In this document: piece after piece, positions 1 to 12,000 of the stretch
Position numbering within the stretch: position 1 is the stretch's first letter
Layout: each line of letters starts with the position of its first letter
NCBI GenBank assembly: GCA_035048485.1
Contig: CM068592.1
Location: forward strand, 36,030,001 to 36,094,000
Origin: Pteria penguin
Taxonomy: Eukaryota; Mollusca; Bivalvia; Pterioida; Pteriidae
Reading direction: 5' to 3'
Length of the DNA: 64,000 nucleotides
Position numbers and translations under genes: made by a program
The notes under the pieces: generated by a model
What the model saw: the letters and a program-made list of their open reading frames with translations, nothing else
Told to the model about the DNA's origin: nothing
The model's database searches: none

Positions 1-24
1 AGTAATGATTTTTCACCTTAGGAG

Positions 25-2946
25 GTATCTATCTCAATCCATTAAATGCCAAAACTCTGAATCTTTTAATTTTCATTTTATTCTTTTATGTGTCCTCTCA
101 CCTTTGATGACATATTACCATTGTTAAAGTGAGGACCCCTAACCTCTGATGACATATTACCATTGTTAAAGTGAGGATCCCTAACCCTTGATGACATATT
201 ACCATGATTGTTAAAGTGAGGACCCCTAACCTTTGATGACATATTACCATTGTTAAAGTGAGGACCCCTAACCTTTGATGACATATTACCATTGTTAAAG
301 TGAGGACCCCTAACCTTTGATGACATATTACTAATGTTAAAGTGAGGACCCCTAACCTTTGATGACATATTACCATTGTTAAAGTGAGGACCCCTAACCT
401 TTGATGACATATTACCATTGTTAAAGTGAGGACCCCTAACCTTTGATGACATATTACCATTGTTAAAGTGAGGACCCCTAACCTTTGATGACATATTACC
501 ATTGTTAAAGTGAGGACCCCTAACCTTTGATGACATATTACCATTGTTAAAGTGAGGACCCTAACCTTTGATGACATATTACCATTGTTAAAGTGAGGAC
601 CCCTAACCTTTGATGACATATTACCATTGTTAAAGTGAGGACCCCTAACCTTTGATGACATATTACCGTGATTGTTACAGTGAGGACCCCTAACCTTTGA
701 TGACATATTACCATTGTTAAAGTGAGGACCCCTAACATTTGATGACATATTACCATTGTTAAAGTGAGGACCCCTAACCTTTAATAACATATTACCAATG
801 TTAAAGTGAGGACCCCTAACCTTTGATGACATATTACCATTGTTAAAGTGAGGACCCCTAACCTTTGATGACATTTTACCATTGTTAAAGTGAGAACCCC
901 TAACCTTTGATGACATATTACCATTGTTAAAGTGAGGACCCCTAACCTTTGACATATTACCATTGTTAAAATGAGGACCCCTAACCTTTGGTGACATATT
1001 ACCATTGTTAAAGTGAGGACCCCTAACATTTGATGACATATTACCATTGTTAAAGTGAGGACCCCTAACATTTGATGACATATTACCATTGTTAAAGTGA
1101 GGACCCCTAACCTTTGATGAAATATTACCATTGTTAAAGTGAGGACCCCTAACCTTTGATGACATATTACCAATGTTAAAGTGAGGACCCCTAACCTTTG
1201 ATGACATATTACCATTGTTAAAGTGAGGACCCCTAACCTTTGATGACATATTACCATTGTTAAAGTAAGGACCCCCAACCTTTGATGACATATTACCATT
1301 GTTAAAGTGAGGACCCCTGACCTTTGATGACATATTACCATTGTTAAAGTGAGAACCTATTACCATTGTTAAAGTGAGGACCTCTTACCTTTGACCCTGA
1401 GCACCGGTGTTCTGTCTTTTGGATGAGACAGTAAAAACCGAGGTCCCGTGTCACATTAGGCGTGGCACGTAAAAGATCCCTCACTGCTTCGGGTGGGTCT
1501 GTTGCAAAGGTCTAAATTTGTATGCAATGCATCAGGCAGATGCCGTCATCATATAATGAAATAATCATGGAGTGACGTAAAACAATAATCAATCAATCAA
1601 TCTTACCCTTGATGATATATTACCGTTGTTAAAGTGACCCATCACCTTTGATGATATATTACCATTGTTAAAGTGAACACCTCTCACCTTTGATGACATA
1701 TTACCATTGTTAAAGTGGGGACCTCTCACCTTTGATGATACATTACCATTGTTAAAGTGAACACCTCTCACCTTTGATGATATATTACCATTGTTAAAGT
1801 GAACACCTCTCACCTTTGATGACATATTACCATTGTTAAAGTGGGGACCTCTCACCTTTGATGATATATTACCATTGTTAAAGTGGGGACCTCTCACCTT
1901 TGATGATACATTACCATTGTTAAAGTGAACACCTCTCACCTTTGATGATATATTACCATTGTTAAAGTGAACACCTCTCACCTTTGATGACATATTACCA
2001 TTGTTAAAGTGGGGACCTCTCACCTTTGATGATACATTACCATTGTTAAAGTGAACACCTCTCACCTTTGATGATATATTACCATTGTTAAAGTGGGGAC
2101 CTCTCACCTTTGATGATACATTACCATTGTTAAAGTGAACACCTCTCACCTTTGATGATATATTACCATTGTTAAAGTGAACATGATGATATATTACCAT
2201 TGTTAAAGTGAACACCTCTCAGGGGACCTCTCACCTTTGATGATACATTACCATTGTTAAAGTGAACACCTCTCACCTTTGATGACATATTACCATTGTT
2301 AAAGTGGGGACCTCTCACCTTTGATGATATATTACCATTGTTAAAGTGAACACCTCTCACCTTTGATGATATATTACCATTGTTAAAGTGGGGACCTCTC
2401 ACCTTTGATGATACATTACCATTGTTAAAGTGAACACCTCTCACCTTTGATGACATATTACCATTGTTAAAGTAGGGACCTCTCACCTTTGATGATATAT
2501 TACCATTGTTAAAGTGAACACCTCTCACCTTTGATGATATATTACCATTGTTAAAGTGAACACCTCTCACCTTTGATGATATATTACCATTGTTATAGTG
2601 AACACCTCTCACCTTTGATGATATATTACCATTGTTATAGTGAGGACCTCTCACCTTTGATGATATATTACCATTGTTAAAGTGAACACCTCTCACCTTT
2701 GATGATATATTACCATTGTTATAGTGAACACCTCTCACCTTTGATGATATATTACCATTGTTATAGTGAGGACCTCTCACCTTTGATGATATATTACCAT
2801 TGTTAAAGTGGGGACCTCTCACCTTTGATGATACATTACCATTGTTAAAGTGTACACCTCTCACTTTTGATGATATATTACCATTGTTATAGTGAGGACC
2901 TCTCACCTTAGATATATATTACTATTGTTAAGTCAGAACCTCTCAC
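25..2946 (-). repeat. 42-bp minisatellite carrying a repeated 5' splice site
   Basis: More than 60 head-to-tail units of 42 bp, abutting the donor of USP40 exon 25. On the gene strand each unit ends ATCAAAG and is followed by GTGAGAGG (right part, 1600-2946) or GTTAGGGG (left part, 78-1380), echoing the real junction AAAG|GTGAGAGG. A SINE (1390-1602) separates the two subfamilies. The right part shows two- and three-unit higher-order repeats. At 12-32 the sequence ATACCTCCTAAGGTGA resembles the exon edge ATACCTCCAAAGGTGA. The long ORFs across the array arise because 42 is a multiple of 3 and are not genes. Confidence 0.93.
1390..1602 (+). mobile_element. 5'-truncated tRNA-derived SINE inside the 42-bp array
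   Basis: Shares its body (GATGAGACAGTAAAAACCGA, GGCACGTAAAAGATCC, GGGTCTGTTGCAAAGG) with copies at 41855 and 63520. It ends in a simple (AATC)n tail. The tRNA-like head is missing. Confidence 0.82.
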
Positions 2947-3086
2947 CTTTGGAGGTATACGTCCCCTCTGCAGGAGTAATCTATCTCCATGATGTACTAT
3001 AACTTGCTCTAAACTGGCATCTAAATCATCAAGAACCTCTGCAGCCTCTCCACACCAGTTAGTCTTCTGTAAATGCCACTTCTCAT
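2947..3086 (-). CDS. USP40: USP40 exon 25 (last exon seen; source of the 42-bp array)
   Basis: 140 nt, ending in phase 0. It encodes [20 protein letters not shown] and [14 protein letters not shown] (human WHLRKMDWCYEAGE...GDTLLLIEGQLPP). The donor AAAG|GTGAGAGG at 2945-2946 is the first of more than 60 near-copies of the same boundary. Reading through into the intron meets a stop after 12 codons. Later exons are outside the window. Confidence 0.92.
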
Positions 3087-6000
3087 CTAAAGCAAAATTA
3101 AAGCATACCATACATCTCATTCACTGTACGAATATATATAATATATATATTTAAAGTGCAGACTTCTAGCACTACTGACTGTGAAGAATATTTCACCTCT
3201 AAAATACTTTTGAATAGAGTGTTTGGATATGGTATATAATGGAGGTAATTCTAATGTAGCCTTCAGAATGGGCTACACACAAAATATATGTACAAAGTTG
3301 ACATGTAAATCTTCCATAATAATGTATTTATCTTGAATGACAACTTTCTTTCTATTAAGAAGACAGTCGAGTATGGAACACCTTTTCTGACCTGTTAGTC
3401 CTGCTTTATTAATAGCACACTGTAAACAGAAGCTAACTGTGGTGGTACGATCCAACATAATGTCAAGGTCATCAAGATCTAGGTCAGGAACTGACACAGC
3501 TATATTGATCTGCAAAACAATCAGTAAATCTTAAGAGTAGATACGTATACATGTAGATTACATTATAAACATTTAAAACAAAATACTAAGAGTATTGCTT
3601 AAGCAACACACGTACCCTAATCAGTCCCAGCAAATTTGATGATGGCTATGTAGAAAGGGGGATTTCGATCTTAAGTTCCGATAATGCAAAATAGAACTTC
3701 ATCATCAGAATAAAAAAACATCCACCTCACTTCATAAAAGTAAGTGTACATCCAAGTTAGGCTTGAATCTGAAGCATAGTATCCAGAAATCATGTGAAAA
3801 ACCATGTTTCCAACATGATTTCACCTGAAGAACATATGTTGTGACCTAGACCTTTGGGTCATAATCTGTTGAATGGTTTATAATAAGTGGCAGTTACAAT
3901 GACAAGCTGTTACAAAATAATATGTATGATAATTGTGTGTCAACATTCAATAAAATAACGTAATGTATGATTGGAAGAAATGAAATTTCATTTTCACTTA
4001 ATTTCAGTCAAAAAAGACCTGTAATTCAGTCAAACACACACAGAATCTCACAAAACATAAAATCCATCAGCCACTTTGTTTTATATATCACTGTACCAAT
4101 TTTCGTTCAGATATCGCGTAGTTTAATCTAAATTAATTCTGGAAAACAAAATTTTCATTGATTTTCAGTTAATATAGAACCATAATTAAGTAACAAATTA
4201 AAGAAATCCCAAGAAACCCAAACTTCATCTGTAATGGTGTTACACTTACTAAATTTCAATCATATTAACCTTAATGACTGATCAAAACAACCTTAAAGTC
4301 AGTGTTGCATACAACACTTGTCCCCTGCCGTCATCAGTGGGTTAGAGGCAACAGTCTTAATTGGCTGCAGCAACACATAGGAAATTAACACTAGCAATAA
4401 ATGTAAGTTACTGTTTATCTACAAAATGTTTATTACATGTATGTGTTGTCTATTCATGAACTTCTTATGCAAATACTAAACAAATGCTAAGCAAATGAGG
4501 TATTGCTAAAACGTATGACATCCAAATGTATGCACTGAAATTTTCGGTTCTTAGTAGGTTAAATATAAAAATTTTCATTTTGTGACCCAAACAAGTGCTT
4601 CATGATACATTGTGACAGTATATAAATACCTGATTCGTTGAGGGAGGTTGACCTTTTTCCAGGACGACAACAGAGAATTTATTGAGACCACATTCTTCTA
4701 CAGTTTTCTCCTCATACACTGAAACATAACAGATTTATTAGTTGATTTCACACAGGATAATTGAATTTAGCTCATCCCATAAGTAAATCTTCAAGAGGAA
4801 TACAAGTTGAATTTATAATTATTCATAATTTGCTTGATATGGGACATAAAAAATTTGAATTAACTGGAGGTTGGAGTCAATCTCTCAGACTTCAAATAAC
4901 TGTCAACATTCTTGAACTCCGATAGACAAGATCCAGTATGTTTGTACATTTCACTATTGAGAAGTTGAACAACAAGGGACATAGAAAAACAAGTTGGTTT
5001 TACGGAAACATCCATTTATCCCTGCTCCAGTAAATAAAAATTTTCTATGATAATTCCATATTTAGTTTTACTTACATGGAGGTTTGAGACCAAGTTGTTC
5101 ATCGTCGACTCGGAGTCTGTAGCTTTCCTCTACATCCATTATGCCATGGTAAGTCAATGCTAAACTCTTTAGTCTTGACACTTTCTGTATATATACATGT
5201 ACATCAAAAGTGTATATAGAACCATAGATTGAAAGTTAAAATGTTCCATAAAAACATGCATGAGGGACTTCAGAGATAACAGAGAAACCAGTAACTGTTT
5301 TCTTCAAGGTAAGTGATTACACGGTGTGTGTGTTGGGGGGGGAGGGAGTTGTTCTTAAGAAAGACAGTGTAGCATAGGTATAGTAAAGGTCATAGTTAAG
5401 AAGGAAATTATTTCCATCAGAGAAAGTTACTGAATAATACAATTTCTGCATACTCATTTCAATAATCTGGGGCAGGCTTGGTATAGTGGTTAAGCGCTTG
5501 GTTTGCTGCACCGACGACCCTTGTTCAATTCCTGGATTGTGTCACTAAGTTTAAGAGGCTGGTAACCTCCTGCTTCCATATCGCGATATAATTGAAATAT
5601 TGTTGACAACGACATAAAACATCAATCAACCAACCAACCAACTTTTCAATTATTAATGGAGAGGTATCAAATTAATGTTGTTAATGTTGTATTAATGTTG
5701 TTAATGTTGTATTAATGTTGTTAATGTTGTATTAATGTTGGTAATGTTGTATTAATGTTAGTAATGTTGTATTAATGTTGTTAATGTTGTATTAATGTTG
5801 GTAATGTTGTATTAATGTTGGTAATGTTGTATTAATGTTGTTAATGTTGTATTAATGTTGGTAATGTTGTATTAATGTTGGTAATGTTGTATTAATGTTG
5901 TTAATGTTGTATTAATGTTGGTAATGTTGTATTAATGTTGTTAATGTTGTATCAATGTTGTAAATGTTGTATTAATGTTGTAAATGTTGTATTAAAGTTG

Positions 6001-9000
6001 GTAATGTTGTATTAATGTTGTTAATGTTGTATCAATGTTGGTAATGTTGTATTAATGTTGGTAATGTTGTATAAATGTTGTTAATGTTGTATTAATGTTG
6101 GTAATGTTGTATTAATGTTGGTAATGTTGTATTAATGTTGTTAATGTTGTATTAATGTTGTTAATGTTGTATTAATGTTGGTAATGTTGTATTAATGTTG
6201 TTAATGTTGTATTAATGTTAATGTTGTATTAATGTTGGTAATGTTGTATTAATGTTGGTAATGTTGTATTAATGTTGTTAATGTTGTATTAATGTTGTTA
6301 ATGTTGTATTAATGTTGTTAATGTTGTATTAATGTTGGTAATGTTGTATTAATCATATGAATTAGAAACCAGTTTCACAATATACAGTCAAACCTCGTTA
6401 TCTCGAAGTCTGAGGGACCGTGGAAAATACTTCGAGATATCCGTAGTTCGAGATATCCAAATTTCGAGTTTAGGATCACAAATCTTGCAGTTAAATTGTT
6501 AATGTACGCCGATTCATTTGACATTTGTGATTATTATAGTAGTTGTATGAGATATACATGTATTTATCAATAAATACGCCTGAAGATGTGCATATTGTAT
6601 TGTTCCTAAATAATTAATCTGAATCTCATCATACCTTTTATATTTTATGAATACATAGAGAATATACTCCAAAACTGAAAACATCATGTTTCCTTTTCAG
6701 TAACATCGTAATTTAAATCCATTACTGGATATACCTGTCTTATACTATAACTAAAACCGAGGACGGGCTAACTTGTAAGACAAGATAAAGACACACGTCA
6801 TAATTTGATTTAATTACTATTACTTTGCATAAAAATACAGACATACACATGGATTGGAAAAAGTAATAATTAATGAATAGTGTAAAGAAATTTCTTTAAA
6901 CGCAGGTATGAAAAAGCATTAATTACAGTTAATGCTAATTTTCTAATTTTGTGTCGAGTTTAGTAAGCTATCATCATTTATTAATATTTTGTATAAATAA
7001 AGGGTACGCACAGACGCGAACGATTATGTAATTACTGCGGCTTTGTACACTGACAGGGTCAATTGATCACACCACGCGAGCGACCTGTTATTTAGGGTAA
7101 ACGCCGAGGGGAATATTGTCAATAAGAAGCCAACTTCGAGATAAACCGGGTAAATAAGAATTTGGGACTTGAAAATGTATTTGAGATAACCATGGTATTC
7201 GACATATCAGTGTTCGACACATCCGGGGTGAGTTTAATCATAATATGAAGGATTTTTTTCAGGACTGACGTTCGACTTCGAGATATCCTGGGTATTCGAG
7301 ATATCAGTGTTCGAGATATCGAAGTTTGACTGTAAAATAGAAAACTATGATTTTTATAATTAAATCTCACCTGAGATGTCTCAATCTCTACACGGCAACG
7401 TTCATTGATTCCATCTCCTGACTAAAAAAAAGGAAAAAAAATCTGACTTAGCCACATATATCTATATAAAATACATTTAATTTGTTTTACTGGATTACTT
7501 AAGTGAGAACTTCATAGCGTACGATAATTTAGTCTCAGTAATGACCTATAAATGCATACTATTACATATTCTTTCCATTACACAGCAAACAATTAACAAG
7601 TTTTGTATAATTTTACCACCAACATTATTCCGTCCATTTGTACTTCACTGTGGCACAGTTTCAATGTGGAAAATCTGTTGTTGGGCATTTCCACTATATA
7701 TAGCCTATCAAACCAGTTCTTGAAAGAGCTGACAACTTAATGTCCCTCCTAGCAAGACGTACACTTATCATTATTACAATCATACTGAAACTTAACCTTC
7801 CAATTACAAGGTCATTCATCAACAATTCTGTCAAACCCAACATAATATTTGATCAAATTCACTGAAATACTTCTCGTTATACCTTACATCTGTTTTCAAC
7901 AGTGAGGGATACTTTTGCTGGTAGTTGCTTAGCAACCACATTTGGTCTGGTTGAAGTCATTCTGAAACATTCAAATTTAAGATACATGAAAGATACTTTT
8001 TTAAAGACGGAGAATAAGGAATTTGACATTACATTTAAAAATCAAAAGAGCATAAAAAACAAGAGTTGTCAGTAGAAAACATAGCTTGCCGGTCCAGGTT
8101 ATAGTCATTTCACAGACATTGAAATTAAGATTTAAAGGTCTTTAATTTGTTCTGGTACTAAAGAAAACCATCAAAAAAGCCAAGATCAAAAGTAATGGCA
8201 CCAAATGAAAGTTCTGGTCATAAGGAATCTACAAAACCCTATCTCTAATGGTTGAAAAGTAGTAGCCAATTTGAAAGTTAAAGTATACATACATAGAGGT
8301 ATCCTGAATAAGAAGCTGATCTCCATCCTTCAGCTTCAATGTCTCCAGAGTGTCATCATACTCCATTAATGTAAAAGTTAAAACTCGGCTTCCATCTGAA
8401 AAATATGATGTTTAGAATTATAGGAAAATCAAGTAATTATGTAAATTTAAAGGCAATCACAAATTCTAAATCTGAGTAAATGTAGATGAGATAACAAAAA
8501 ATTATTCTTCAAAGCATCTTAAAGAAAACAGTACATTCCTCTGCTTTGTTTGTTTAAATACATTTCTCTACTTTGTTTGTTTGGATACATTTCATGTTCA
8601 GATACATTCCCCTGCTTTGTTTGTTTTGGATATGTTTCTTGTTTTATTTGTTTGGATACATTCCCCTGCTTTATTTGTTTGGATGCCTTCCTCTGGTTTG
8701 TTTGTTTGGATACATTCCCCTGCTTTGTTTGTTTGGATACATTCCCTTGCTTTATTTGTTTGGATACCTTCCTCTGGTTTGTTTGTTTGGATACATTCCC
8801 CTGCTTTGTTTGTTTGGATACATTCCCCCTGCTTTGTTTGTTTGGATACATTCCCCTGCTTTGTTTGTTTGGGTACACTCCTCTTCTTTGTTTGTTACTG
8901 TTTAATGATACATCAGGAGTGTTTCCCCTATATTTGTAATACCGGTATGTCAGGCAGTGGTCATAGGAACCAGAATATTAGGTTACCTGGAAAAGCCACT

Positions 9001-12000
9001 ATCATTTTGCAGACCATCCCACTTGGCCTAATTTGACACAATGGATCCAACCAAAGCAGTGAGAAATCTTTTAAACAATGCCAATATTTACCCAGGTTTT
9101 CTTGGCTTTGCACCAAGCACGCTACCTAATGATCCATACCATACCACCTCGACATTCTACTGAGATTTAGGTAGTAAGTTTAAAGTTAAAGCTGTGTGGT
9201 CATTTTGCAATATAGAGATATCTACCCATAGGGTAGATACAAGAGATATAATGACTGTAACCTACACCAATTCTATGGAAACCGATGGCCAATTATAGAA
9301 ACAAAAATGACTATTCCATAGGGATTATTTGATGCCAAAATAGTTGCATCTGTATGGTGTACAATACCTACACAAATGCGAAATAACTCTGTTTAATGAA
9401 AATCGTGAATGCTTAATTATAGTAAACATATGTATTACACCACAGTGAAATATATCATATACATGTATGGAAAACAATAGGTATGAAGTAAAATTCCCAT
9501 GACATCTTTACCTTTATCACTATCTAATACTCTCTGTAAACTCATACTATCACAGTCAAGGTCAAGGATATCACATACAGCTTGCTTTAGGGAGGACAGT
9601 AGCATATTTCTGGGAAATCCCCTGATGAGTATATTCTGTTGTATTTCTGAGGATATGTTGAGTAGGAGAGGCTCCTGTAGAATACCTGTAGTGACCTGGA
9701 TGCCTTCTACCTATAATATACAAACATGTTCATTAGCATACAGGTTCCTGTAGAATACCTGTAGTGACCTGGATGCCTTCTACCTATAATATACAAACAC
9801 GATATACGTTACATGTTCATTAGCACAGGTTCCTGTAGAATACCTGTAGTGACCTGAATGCCTTCTACCTATAATATACAAACATGTTCATTAGCATACA
9901 GGTTTCTGTAGAATACCTGTAGTGACCTGGATGCCTTCTACCTATAATATACAAACACGATATATGTTACATGTTCATTAGCACAGGTTTCTGTAGAATA
10001 CCTGTAGTGACTTGGATGCCTTCTACCTATAATAAACAAACACGATATACGTTACATGTTCATTAGCACAGGTTCCTGTAGAATACCTATAGTGACCTGG
10101 ATGCCTTCTACCTATAATATACAAATACAATATACTTTACATGTTCATTAGCATACAGGTTCCTGTAGAATACCTGTAGTGACCTGGATGCCTTCTACCT
10201 ATAATATACAAATACGATATACTTTACATGTTCATTAGCACAGGTTCCTGTAGAATACCTGTAGTGACCAGGATGCCTTCTACCTATAATATACAAACAC
10301 GATATATGTTACATGTTCATTAGCACAGGTTTCTGTAGAATACCTGTAGTGACCTAGATGCCCTCTACCTATAATATACAAAAATGATATACGTTACATG
10401 TTCATTAGCACAGGTTCCTGTAGAATACCTGTAGTGACCTGGATGCCTTCTACCTATAATATACAAACACGATATATGTTACATGTTCATTAGCACAGGT
10501 TCCTGTAGAATACCTGTAGTGACCTGGATGCCTTCTACCTATAATACAAACATGTTCATTAGCATACAGGTTCCTGTAGAATACCTGTAGTGACCTGGAT
10601 GCCTTCTACCTATAATATACAAATACGATATACGTTACATGTTCATTAGCACAGGTTCCTGTAGAATACCTGTAGTGACCTGGATGCCTTCTACCTATAA
10701 TATACAAATACGATATACCTTACATATTCAGTAGAACAATTTCCTGTAGACTACCTGTAGTCACCTATGTGCCCTCTGTCTGTTATACACCAACACCAGA
10801 CATCTTGCCTATTCAGTCAGGGTTATTTCACCTGTATGGTGGCTGCATTTACTTTATGTTTTCTTAACAAATTTTACTTGTATGCAATTGAACCCAATAA
10901 AGCAGTCAAGGTTTTTTTACAAACAAAAGTGGATAAAAGACCACAGTATACATTCTGTCTCAAACGACAAGTTACTGATGTGATAATACTGTCTCAAATG
11001 ATGAGTTACTGATGTGATAATACTGTCTCAAATGATGAGTTACTGATGTGATAATACTGTCTCAAACGACGAGTTACTGATGTGATAATATTGATTTATG
11101 AGAAGATTCATTTGTGGAATTTGTTGACTTTACTAATATGGTGGTAGTGGCCAGGGTCAAATCATAAAGAGAACTGGAAGACAAATATACCTGAAGAGAA
11201 TGGCCTACTAATATGGTGGTAGTGGCCAGGGTCAAATCATAAAGAGAACTGGAAGACAAATGTACCTGAAGAGAATGGCCTACTAATATGGTGGTAGTGG
11301 CCAGGGTCAAATCATAAAGAGAACTGGAAGACAAATGTACCTGAAGAGAATAGCCTACTAATATGGTGGTAGTGGCCAGGGTCAAATCATAAAGAGAACT
11401 GGAAGACAAATGTACCTGAAGAGAATAGCCTACTAATATGGTGGTAGTGGCCAGGGTCAAATCATAAAGAGAACTGGAAGACAAATGTACCTGAAGAGAA
11501 TAACCTACTAATATGGTGGTAGTGGCCAGGGTCAAATCATAAAGAGAACTGGAAGACAAATGTACCTGAAGAGAATAGCCTACTAATATGGTGGTAGTGG
11601 CCAGGGTCAAATCATAAAGAGAACTGGAAGACAAATGTACCTGAAGAGAATAGCCTACTAATATGGTGGCAGTGGCCAGGGTCAAATCATAAAGAGAACT
11701 GGAAGACAAATGTACCTGAAGAGAATAGCCTACTAATATGGTGGCAGTGGCCAGGGTCAAATCATAAAGAGAACTAGAAGACAAATGTACCTGAAGAGAA
11801 TGGCCTACTAATATGGTGGCAGTGGCCAGGGTCAAATCATAAAGAGAACTGGAAGACAAATGTACCTGAAGAGAATAGCCTACTAATATGGTGGCAGTGG
11901 CCAGGGTCAAATCATAAAGAGAACTGGAAGACAAATGTACCTGAAGAGAATAGCCTACTAATATGGTGGCAGTGGCCAGGGTCAAATCATAAAGAGAACT

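Noticed and set aside
98..1366. Long minus-strand ORF of 14-residue repeats
   Set aside because: It follows from a 42-bp unit repeated without stops. All frames of the array give similar ORFs, there is no unique sequence, and the exon 25 frame does not enter it.
78..2940. CRISPR array
   Set aside because: Units are contiguous with no unique spacers, in a spliced eukaryotic gene.
8519..9036. Cys-rich repeat proteins on both strands
   Set aside because: Artefact of the 27-bp minisatellite; several frames on both strands are open equally.
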